Assembly: GCA_963277665.1 (NCBI GenBank)
Contig: OY728131.1
Location: 1,392,982,688 to 1,393,046,687 of the forward strand
Length of the DNA stretch: 64,000 bases
Direction: 5' to 3'
Source of the DNA: Viscum album
Taxonomy: Eukaryota; Streptophyta; Magnoliopsida; Santalales; Viscaceae
The notes below the pieces were generated by a model, which had not been told where the DNA came from, searched no databases, and saw only the letters and a list, made by a program, of their open reading frames with translations. How positions within the stretch are numbered: the stretch's first letter is position 1; each line of letters opens with the position of its first letter. Both the position numbers and the translations under genes were made by a program. Below, in pieces: positions 55,894 to 64,000 of the stretch.

Positions 55894-57659
55894 GTAAGGG
55901 ATTATTTTGTCTCACTTTTATTTCTGTGGGACATATGTCTTATACACCACCTATTTCTTTTGTGTGGTGTTTATGCTGCCCATGAATGCTTTTAAGATAC
56001 TTATTAGGAAGGTTATGATATTTACATATGCATATAATTTTCTTTATTTTATGAGGCATACAATTCAACTGATTATAAATTGGGAAGGGATTATTTTTTC
56101 TCGCTTTTATTTATGTGGGACATATGGCTTATACGCCACCTATTTCTTTTGTGTGGTGTTTATGCTGCCCATGAATGTTTTTATGATACTTATTATGAAG
56201 GTTATGATATTTACATATGCATATAATTTTCTTTATTTTATGATGCATATTATTTGACTGATTATAAATTGGTAAGGGATAATTTTTCGATCTCATTATT
56301 ATCCGAGATTGTTTATATATAAGTATTTACTGATGTATATTTATCATCCACATCCATGTTTTCTAAAACAATACTTTCATAAAATGTTTTTATATTCTCT
56401 TATGGATATTTAAAGTCATTTTTACCCATTTTTGACTTTTTACTACATTTTTTGGAAGGAATCTTTCTTTCATTTTCAAAATGAGATACTTTTTGAATTT
56501 TTTGACAAAATTATGAGGAAAATGTTTTTTAACTTATACAGCATGAACAGATTCTTACGCTTTCATAATGCCTTATTCCATAAAGCTTCCCTTACAAGTT
56601 TTTAAGGTTATTTTCAAATAAATTCTTTTCTTTTAAAATTTCACGGCATTTTAAAAAAAGAAAACATTTTTTAAGAAGAAAGGATATTTTCCTCAAGAAT
56701 TAATTTCAAGTGTTTTATCAAAATTATTTTCCATCTAATATGACATTATTTAATAAGGATATGTTTCAAGTATATTATCCCTGTTATTTCTATGGTTTTA
56801 TTATGTATATGATGGAATGTTATTTATGAAATCCATTTGTCTTTCATAAATTATGTTATGATGGAATGATGTTTAAGAAACTCATTTTATTCCTTGAGAT
56901 ATGTTTGACGAATGATTTATGTTTTTGTGGAACATGTAATAGTGATTTCATTATGTGATGGGTGGGACCTATATCTCTCTCCAATGCATTGGGTAATGAT
57001 GGAAAACTCATGAGATATATATGTTATGCATGAACCTAATTTCATGTTCACAATTCTATGCATGGACATGATTTTCATTTCCATAATTTTATTAGTGGAC
57101 TTGGTTTTCATGTCCATATTTTTATACAAGGGCCTGATTTCATGTCCTTAATTTAATGAGTGAACCTGTTACTATTTATACACGTTCACAATGTTACAAG
57201 TATATGTGTATTCCACATTTTCATGTCTTATGTTAATGTTATGATCTCATGGATTATGTTACTTTATTTCCTTATGATTCATGTCTTCTAAAATGCCAAT
57301 ATTTATTCCATGATTTTTTATATGAAGGGTGTGATCTTATATTCTCACGATCATGTTCTCATACCCTTATTTTCATGATATGACTACATATTTCCTTTTT
57401 ATACCCTTACTGAGCATCTGAGCTCACCTCTTTTTATATTTTCTTTTCCTCAGGTTATAAAGAAAGGTTTTAGGTAGGGGTACTAAAGAGGAAGATCTTT
57501 ATGGGGGATGTTGAATATCTTTCAACAAGTTATAAGAATGTATTCCAAGTTTCCAAAGGCACTAAATTATTACGGTCCTCATACATGCGTTTGTAAAATG
57601 TAACAAATATTCCTCTAAAAAGATGTAATATCCATGTATGTCAAGATTGGTTCATTATA

Positions 57660-58069
57660 ATATATATTATACTTATTCATTTTATATATATATATATATT
57701 TAATATATAATATTTATTAATATTTATAATCTATATATTTGTATCTTAAATTTATTCATTTTTATCAATAATTGTTTAATTAATAAAATGTTTCATATTT
57801 TTCTTAATTTACTCATTTTATTTTTATTTGTTGAATTTTTCATTTTATTCTCGACCTTTATCAGCACTAAAATAAAGTGCTGATAAATGTTTCCTTTTAT
57901 CAATGCTAAAAAACACTGATAAAGGGTGCCCTTTATCCGCGCTTTTTTTAGCACTGATAAAGGGATTCCTTTATCAGTGTTTATTTTAGTACTGATAAAG
58001 ATGGACTTTATCAGTGAATTTTTCTAGCGCTGATAAATGTCAGCGTTGTTATAGGCGTGTTTTGTAGTG
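57660..58069. mobile_element. Right part of the CACTA-like element, with terminus
   Basis: Begins with ATATA (possible right TSD of E), then AT-rich filler. From 57840 come five palindromic subterminal units of the type CTTTATCAGCACT...AGTGCTGATAAA. It ends TTTGTAGTG at 58069, the reverse complement of CACTACAAA, the signature of CACTA (En/Spm) termini. The next bases, GTA, would be the 3-bp TSD; the left side has no clear match. No transposase is present, so it is non-autonomous. Confidence 0.75.
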
Positions 58070-58560
58070 GTATGTGGAGGAGTATTGTGCTCCATGTAAC
58101 TAATCGAACAAGTAATCAATTTTTGGCATAGGATACTTTTCATTTATCATGATTTTGTTGAGCTCACAATAATCAATGCAAATGTGCATTGAACCATCCT
58201 TCTTCTTGACGGAGAGGATTGATGCACCCCATGGTGAATCACTTGGGCGTGTGAACCCTTTATCTAGATTCTCTTGTAGTTGTTTCCTTATCTCCTCAAT
58301 TTTCACAACAGTCATTCTATATGGATTCTTGGATAATGGAAATGCCCTAGGTATAAGCTCGATTGAAGGAGGAAGACCAGACAATTCCTCATGAAACACA
58401 TCAACATATTCCATCATAATGGGCATATCTTCAAGGATGATATTTCCCTTAGACCCAATCATTTGAGCTAGATATGCTTGCTCATAGGGCAATAATATCC
58501 ATTCTTGAGATGTTGGTTCTAAAGAGGATTCATCCATCTCCTTACATTTGTATAGAATCG
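58070..58560 (-). pseudogene. RT N-terminal half of element F, cut by the CACTA end
   Basis: An open frame of 145 codons (58100-58537): the PR-RT linker with [20 protein letters not shown], then [38 protein letters not shown] and [11 protein letters not shown], the standard start of a gypsy RT. Past a stop the reading continues LHGAQYSST to 58070, exactly where the CACTA terminus begins. The catalytic half of RT, RNase H and integrase are missing from the window. It is an insertion break, not a window edge. Confidence 0.9.
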
Positions 58561-58990
58561 GAGGTCGATTTGCGATACGGAGAGTGATTTTCTTCTCGCG
58601 ACAATTTCGGTTGGCTCTATATAGGGAAAGTCAATACATGCCCATAATTACATAAAATTCCACCAAAGGAAGTATGAAAAGGTTTGCTGGGAAGTTCAGC
58701 CCACAAATTTTGATAAGGGGGGAGTTATATACTTGGGATGCAATAATTGCCCCATTTGTCGTCTTTACCGAAAACTCTACTTCCATTCTATTTGATGTTT
58801 TATGAATAGTTTTACTAAAATTTCATGATATGAAGGAATGCGTAAAACTAGAATAAAAAATTATGTTTGTTATCCTTGAATGAATAACTAACATACTTAT
58901 CACCACGTTGTTGTCAGGATCTACCTCAGCGGCTGTGATGGAAAAAGTTCACCCTTGCTTCCTTGGAGGTTGTTGGTTGTCTCCGAAAAC
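58560..58990 (-). pseudogene. Protease remnant of element F
   Basis: NIIFYSSFTHSFIS corresponds to the protease active-site region (family D-S-G-A-T-H-S-F-I-S), with the catalytic Asp and Gly lost. VEFYVIMGMYWL-like sequence corresponds to the second signature (V-I-L-G-M-D-W-L). Several stops. Confidence 0.7.
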
Positions 58991-60025
58991 CCTTGGCTTA
59001 GTGCATTGATTTGTAAAATTTCCTAGATCCTTGCAGTTGAAGCAATGAACAATGCGTTGAGGGCTGACTGAAGCATTCCTTTCCTCCATTATATTAGTGG
59101 GTTTCTCCAATCAGAAATCATTAACTAGGTGTCCTTCCTTCCTGCACCTAAAGCATTTTCTCGTTCCCCTTAGGCAACTTCTGAGGTGCTTCTTTCCGCA
59201 CCTTTGACAAGTGGGGTGTTGAAATTTCTTGGCACTGTTAGATTTATCCATTGGACCATCAGAATTAAACTCCATTGTTTTCTTCTTACCATAGTGATAC
59301 CTTTGAGATTTTCAAATATTCATTTCAACTTTGATGGCACATCAGATAATTTCCTCATAGCTATCAAAGTCATGAATCGTCAGGTTTTTTCATAGACTAG
59401 GTTTTAGCCCGCCGAAGAAGTGTTAAACCATGTATTAGGGGGTTACGATAAAGCCGAAGGCGTATCATACAAACCTTGTGAAGTTCGTCTCGTATGCCCC
59501 GATAGATTCTTCGTCTTTTTTCTTGAGGGAAATAAAATCCCTTTCCATTTGAAGTTGAAGAGTACGAGGAAAATATTTATCGAAAAACATTTTTCATAAT
59601 TCCTTCCACCCCATCACTTTGATCTCTTCCTCAGGCTTCATATTTTTTATCAATGTCCACCACTGATCAGATTCACCCTCCATATTATAAACAGCCAATA
59701 GAACCTTCTCTTGCTCGAAACATTGAAGGGTGGAGAAGATCTTCTCAATGGAGTTGATTTATTATTCTGTGATTAAGGGATCAGATGGTCCATTTAAAGT
59801 TGGAGGCCTTTGTCGCACAAAGGTCTCAATCACACCTTGTTCTCTCTTATGGGGATTTAAAAGATCCTCCTAATTCAGGTTTCTATTCAGAACTTGAGTC
59901 AGCTGAGAGAGTATTTTCATAAAGTTTGTAATTCCCACTCTCATCGGGTTGAGCATCTCATTGGGGCAATCATCACATTGTCTGTCGCATTGATTGCTTA
60001 CCTAATTCCTCTTATTTCCATCCAT
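58985..60025 (-). pseudogene. gag of element F
   Basis: Start MDGNKRN (ATG at 60025 on the minus strand) just after CCTTTTATTATAG, a 3' splice-site-like sequence. It includes RQRPPTLNGPSDPLITE, YNMEGESDQWWTLIKNMKP, FFDKYFPRTLQLQMERDFIS and DEESIGAYETNFTRFVRY (gag domain, about 59500-59830), then knuckles CQRCGKKHLRSC, CFRCRKEGHLVNDF and CFNCKDLGNFTNQC (about 59020-59215). It is clearly related to the E gag (the VDQWCTLIKN and FFSKYFP blocks, same start motif), so F represents the autonomous lineage closest to E seen here. Several stops. Confidence 0.88.
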
Positions 60026-60538
60026 TGGCTATAATAAAAGGAAAAATTAGGGATGGGTATTTTTAAACTATTAAACACATAAAGGGGGAATCCAATGACA
60101 TTAAAGGGATGTCTTATAAATTACATTTATTTTTTAACTTATGCATTTATATGATTCAATCTATGTTATACGTGATCTATTTCCTAACATATACTGTTAT
60201 AGGGATTTTTTGTTCCCTTAATAATGGTTTTTAATGAGCTTATGAATTTACCAAAGCATATCCCCTGAGAGTATCAAACTAGGTGCGAAGTAAGGTCTGA
60301 TGTCGTGTATCAGGTTACACCGATTCATGCCTAACACACATTGTCAGAGCTGTTACCCCTATGTACATCTATGTCAGACCCACGTTCACTTGTAATATCA
60401 AGACAAGGATGTATTTTCTTGATAAACCACTTACTCTATACATACCAAAATTTAGAGATGTTTTTCTTATACTTAGTCTTATCTCTATGGATTTCGCTAG
60501 AGTTTTCCAATCCTAATCCTAAAAATAACTAAACTTTT

Positions 60539-60550
60539 TCTCTGATATCA
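60539..60550 (-). other. PBS of element F
   Basis: TGATATCAGAGA on the minus strand, a decayed initiator tRNA-Met site, flanked by GAGTTGTTATAGT as in E (TTATAGT). Confidence 0.7.
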
Positions 60551-60552
60551 AC

Positions 60553-61392
60553 TATAACAACTCTTCTCTTTATTACACATTCATTCATGATTTAATACAT
60601 AAAATTACACATAATACAACCCGAAAGATCGAGAAGTATAGTGTCTTTGGGAATTAGGCACATTACATAACAATTTAAAATGGGAAATACATCATCTTTA
60701 TTGTAAACCTATTTAACAAGATCCATGGGATAACCTGGGGGCATACATAAGAAAGTGGTGAGCTATAAAGCCCGGTAAGGAAATAAACATGACATAACAT
60801 GAAGAGAATAATATATGTTAGACAATATTCATATCAATAGAGCATAAAAAGGAACATGAATAATAAGGCATGGTATAGCATGATCATTGTAACATGGGAA
60901 ATGTGGCAACAACTTAAAACATTATATCATAAACATTGGTCAAGGCTAACTTCCAATCAATCATGATAGAAAAAGTCTCATAAAGGAATCAGGTTCACTC
61001 TTTGTCCCAACATTACATATCATGATACTAAACATTACGCAATGTATTGAAGTGCTATGTAATTATGGGCGAACCCATCACTTTCATTTCATTCTCATGC
61101 TTAAGTGTGCCATATAGATCATACAACATGGATTCATTTATTATCATATTTTATTCCATGATCAAGGAGTGTGGAATACATACATGTAAGTACCAAGTCA
61201 AAGATGTATAAGTGTATAAAGGTGAACACCCTTAATAGAAAACGAGTTGGTATTCACCACACAATTTTTTTTGGCATGGAAAATCATGGGGGAAATTCGA
61301 CAGTATAACGACATCACATAAAAATTCATAAAATGGGTTGATGAGAGCGAAAGGGGTCTCTCGTCATTTGGACATCAAACGAGCAGTAATAG
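60553..61392 (-). repeat. 5' LTR of element F, 3' portion
   Basis: On the minus strand the segment ending at 60553 leads into the PBS as in E. It contains CCTTACCGGG and TTTATAGCTCACCAC (about 60740-60780), matching the CTTACTAAG...CTCACC block near the 3' end of E and B LTRs. The right limit is set by the start of LTR G; the 5' part of this LTR is not seen, so it is probably truncated or lies beyond G. Confidence 0.55.
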
Positions 61393-62119
61393 TGTAACGA
61401 CCCAATGTTTTTCAATGTAAATTACTTTCTTATAAATATGTCATAAAATCACATGAGAACGCAACATAATGAACTACTAAGTGCTAAGTGACCTTTAAAC
61501 ATAAGTTTGTCACTTTTGTGTTTGGAATTTCAAAAATCCGACATTCACGGTTGCAATCAGTAAGTTATTTAGAGTCCGATAAGAAAAACTTAATTTTTAG
61601 TGAATAGTAACCTACCCTTATGAATAGTAGCATACCCTTATGAATAATGATATACCCTAATGAATAGTAACCTTACCTATGATAATATATAAATATTATT
61701 CAAGTTTAAAGTACGATGTACCTATATTTTAGAATAAGTAAATGAATGTTTTAAAACTGGTTTTCGATAATAAATTATGATTTTAATTAAATATTAAAAT
61801 AATCATATTTAAAAAATTATTTTTGAAAAATGGACTTTATTTTTGGATTCTACACATCGAAAAATGGTTATGGTAATTTTTTTTAATTTTTCTGAAATAC
61901 TTGAATTTTTAATGAATAGTAAAATACATTAATTTACTGTATAAATACATTATAATTCAAATCCACTATTCCTGACATCACAAGTGATATAAGTACCCAA
62001 ATCTCGAACTCAAATGAATTTATTACTATTCTTGGTCATAAAAGACTCATTATTCCTTGTCTTGTGGGGAAATAATAAATTAATGAATTTTATATTGAGA
62101 AATCCCCTCTCTCCTCTAC

Positions 62120-62126
62120 TATAAAA
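62120..62126 (+). promoter_or_regulatory. TATA box of LTR G
   Basis: TATAAAA followed by a CCCC tract and a pyrimidine-rich CTTCACTCCCTCTTCTC stretch, typical of plant transcription starts. Confidence 0.5.
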
Positions 62127-63026
62127 CCCCCCTTCACTCCCTCTTCTCTTCACTCCTCTCAATCTTTGTGTCTTGCAAATATTCTGCCCAAATCTCTCCC
62201 CAAGATCCTCCCCCATGTCCAAAAGCTCCTAGCCTCTTCAAAATATCAAAACATCTCCCCTTAAGAAGTTCTCAAAGGAGGAAGTCTCAAGAGGTAAATT
62301 CCTTTTTCCAAATCCTTCATTTCTTTTAAGTTCTTTTCTTTTTGTTTCTTTCCTCACCTCCCTTCACCCAAATAGTATGATAACTCCAGTAACATACATG
62401 TATTGGAATGTTTTTATGCTAATGGTATATTTCATTATCTTCTCTCCTTTCCCCACCTTTTATTTGAAAGAAATGAGAGCACCGTTTGAGATGTGCTAAT
62501 TTAGCACATTCAAGGACAATTGTTTATCAATTTCTATTATAATCTTTAATTATGGTCATGAAACCATTTGTATTATGGTTGAACCAGATTATTATATATG
62601 TAATATATCCTATTTTTAGTTTTGTAATCCTTTTGTACAAATGGTATTAAGTTATAAAGCAAAACATGTTCTTTGTAATCAAATTCACCGATTAACAAAA
62701 ACGGTTGTCACTATGATTTTATATAATACTTCGACTTCAATCTAAGTAACAAAATTAAATTTAAAACCATGTAATCTTTTGGATGTTCACTAATAGCATA
62801 TAACTTCATTTCTGGACAACCACTTCCATATTTCATGTTTATCCGAACTTGAATATAAGTGAATTGAACTTTTAAAACCAAGTAAACAAATGAACCCGAA
62901 CAATGAAATTGAACCTTATAACTAATCAAAAAGGCCTTGAATGAACTAAAAAGGGTTATAATAAATCAATTACATATAGAAGAGGTTCTGGACTTATGAA
63001 TTAATAAGACTAATTTGTTTATTCAG

Positions 63027-63064
63027 GTCTTTAATAACAAGTGGATAACACCAACGAATTTAAG
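63027..63064 (+). other. Putative 38-nt leader mini-exon in LTR G
   Basis: Preceded by TTTATTCAG and followed by GTAAGGGG; the implied upstream intron (62294-63026) is 733 bases. It ends ATTTAAG, compared with CCTAAG in E. Confidence 0.4.
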
Positions 63065-63594
63065 GTAAGGGGTCCTCTCCTTTTCACTCTTAATCAAGAT
63101 TGTCCTCTATGTTATTCCCTTCTATGTGTAATACCAAACGATGGGGTATGTTTTCTCACCTCCACCATACTTCCCCCATGATGTATAAGTGATGAGAAAC
63201 CCCTTTTCTCTCTCATCAAGCCTCTTAACTACACCTGACACCATGCCAATAATCTGTAACGAATTATACCCGAACCCTTTTTGTTCATTCGGGTTGCCTT
63301 ATCTTTCTTTATATCAAAATAGAGTTATCTTATCTATTTATGTACATATTCTAAATTCTATGTAGGTTTACAAAATTCATTTATGAATACCCTTTCATCA
63401 CTCTCTTTTGGGGATATACATGTTTTTAAAAGATTCTCTCCTTAGAACTTTCCGATAAGCAAACATGTTTTATGGGAACTTCCTTTCAAGTGCACTCTAT
63501 CCTCTATTTTAAGCCACCATCGTATTTATAAAATCAGTATTTTATTATGAAATCCTTATTGGTTCAATTTTGGTTTTATATAAATGATTGTCCT

Positions 63595-64000
63595 TGTCAT
63601 GACCCGTCCCCTAGGGCCCGTGTCGTGACTACCCCAAGTCCGCCTTCCATAAGCTAGGGGCTGGCAACTAGCACCGAAGGCTTATTCCCTAAAACTGGGA
63701 AGGCATTGCCTTCATAACCTGTAAACTCACGCAACAAAGCACACAGCAAGATACAAACACGAGTACACTGAATAGTAAAAAGAGTGTGTACAGTAAGTAA
63801 AAAGGGGTCCAGAATACAATCCCAACTGGAAAGTACAGGAAAACTGAAAAGTACAAGTAAACTAAATAGCTCATGTGAACACCTGCCAAGGATCCTACCT
63901 GAAGGGTAGGTACAGCTCTTGAACGGTCGTCACTGCGGTACGCCTCGTCTAAGGTCCACCTCCGAGCTACCTCTAGTCCTAGTACCCCCGTCCTAAGTCA
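63595..64000 (-). mobile_element. Element D: start of another B/C-family LTR (runs off the window)
   Basis: TGTCATGACCCGTCCC and GCTAGGGGCTGGCAACTAGC match the outer end of the C LTR (TATCATGACCCG..., GCCAGGGGCTGGTGACTAGC at 44617-44695) in the same minus orientation. Only the last 400 or so bases of the LTR are visible; it probably interrupts LTR G. Confidence 0.85.

Larger units (their letters stand above)
5700..57659 (+). mobile_element. Retrotransposon complex E: LTR-int-LTR-int-LTR, non-autonomous gypsy
   Basis: Three direct LTR copies start at 5700, 34754 and 42267 and end at 32163, 39675 and 57659. Net lengths after subtracting nested elements are about 4957, 4922 and 4982 bp. Two internal regions (32164-34753 and 39676-42266) are 2590 and 2591 bp. 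Each begins with a PBS for initiator tRNA-Met and ends with a purine-rich tract directly before the next LTR, so the middle LTR serves as 3' LTR of the first unit and 5' LTR of the second. Each internal region encodes only a gag-like protein; protease, RT and integrase are absent, so E must have depended on another element. Nested inside are a MULE, element B and element C. LTR starts read TGTAACACCC in the two better preserved copies. Confidence 0.85.
42267..57659 (+). repeat. E LTR3 (interrupted by element C)
   Basis: The LTR is 42267-44616 plus 55028-57659, about 4982 bp net. It starts TGTAACACCCCATG and ends ATTATA followed by ATATA. Element C sits about 50 bases upstream of where LTR1 has its TATA box. 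A small hairpin AATAGTGT...ACACTATT is at about 44180-44205. Mini-exon 55858-55893; 189-bp duplication about 55900-56275. Confidence 0.88.
61393..63594 (+). repeat. LTR-like sequence G (partial, plus strand)
   Basis: Starts TGTAACGACCCAATG, resembling the E LTR start. It has four short repeats of CCTTATGAATAGTA type (61608-61675), a TATA box TATAAAA (62120-62126), a donor-like AGAG|GTAAAT (GT 62294) and a mini-exon-like segment (63027-63064). The order and spacing mirror the E LTR although the sequence is mostly different. The right part is cut by element D. No PBS or gene follows inside the window, so solo LTR or 5' LTR cannot be decided. Confidence 0.5.

Noticed and set aside
55907..56257. 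116-codon hydrophobic frame with two 63-residue repeats in E LTR3, resembling a membrane protein.
   Set aside because: It comes from the 189-bp LTR duplication; the matching frames in LTR1 and LTR2 are broken and the T-rich sequence gives hydrophobic residues by default.
4765..58072. GGA before position 4770 and GTA at 58070-58072 as a CACTA 3-bp TSD.
   Set aside because: They differ at one of three bases and the left terminus is missing, so the match carries no weight.
1..64000. CRISPR arrays, bacterial operons, ribosome-binding sites, tRNA and rRNA genes.
   Set aside because: The direct repeats found belong to LTRs, minisatellites or the MULE array; sequence content is typical of a plant nuclear genome and no RNA gene signature was seen.

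Overview
The window is nuclear DNA of a flowering plant with a transposon-rich, probably large genome. It is AT-rich and I recognise no host protein gene and no RNA gene. Almost everything from 4.8 kb to the right edge is nested transposable elements: Ty3/gypsy retrotransposons primed by initiator tRNA-Met, one Mutator-like DNA transposon (MULE), and CACTA-type ends. All coding regions carry stops or frameshifts, so the genes are annotated as pseudogenes or remnants. No search or alignment program was run; boundaries come from reading LTR ends, target-site duplications (TSDs), primer-binding sites (PBS) and polypurine tracts (PPT) by eye.

Layout. (1) 1-4.76 kb is AT-rich sequence with nothing identifiable except a small hairpin. 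(2) 4.77-5.69 kb and 57.66-58.07 kb are two pieces of a non-autonomous CACTA-like element with palindromic subterminal repeats. (3) Inside it, 5.70-57.66 kb is one retrotransposon complex, here called E, with the order LTR-internal-LTR-internal-LTR: three LTRs of about 4.95 kb (after removing insertions) sharing two 2.59 kb internal regions. Each internal region has only a gag-like gene and no pol, so E is a non-autonomous family. The outer ends carry a possible 5-bp TSD.

(4) Three younger elements sit inside the E LTRs. A 10.5 kb MULE (8224-18770, 9-bp TSD) in LTR1 carries a Mutator transposase pseudogene, a second gene with a plant mobile domain (PMD), long foldbacks and a 178-bp tandem array. 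A 10.9 kb gypsy element B (20977-31922) is also in LTR1, and a 10.4 kb gypsy element C (44617-55022, minus strand) is in LTR3. B and C are one family with a C-terminal chromodomain of Tekay/Del type. C keeps gag, protease, RT, RNase H, integrase and chromodomain with scattered stops; B has lost RT and the integrase core. (5) 58.07-61.39 kb is a gag-protease-RT fragment of another gypsy element, F (minus strand), whose gag resembles E; the CACTA end cuts it inside RT. (6) 61.39-63.59 kb looks like an LTR (G, plus strand), and at 63595 another B/C-family element (D) begins and leaves the window.

The most interesting patterns are the three-LTR tandem gag-only element; signs that these elements splice their 5' leader (a conserved 36-38 nt mini-exon in the LTR and a 3' splice site just before the gag start in four lineages); a hairpin inside the MULE built next to a duplicated copy of its transposase 5' region; the PMD gene carried by the MULE; and a breakpoint at the left CACTA end that has also lost the other half of element F.
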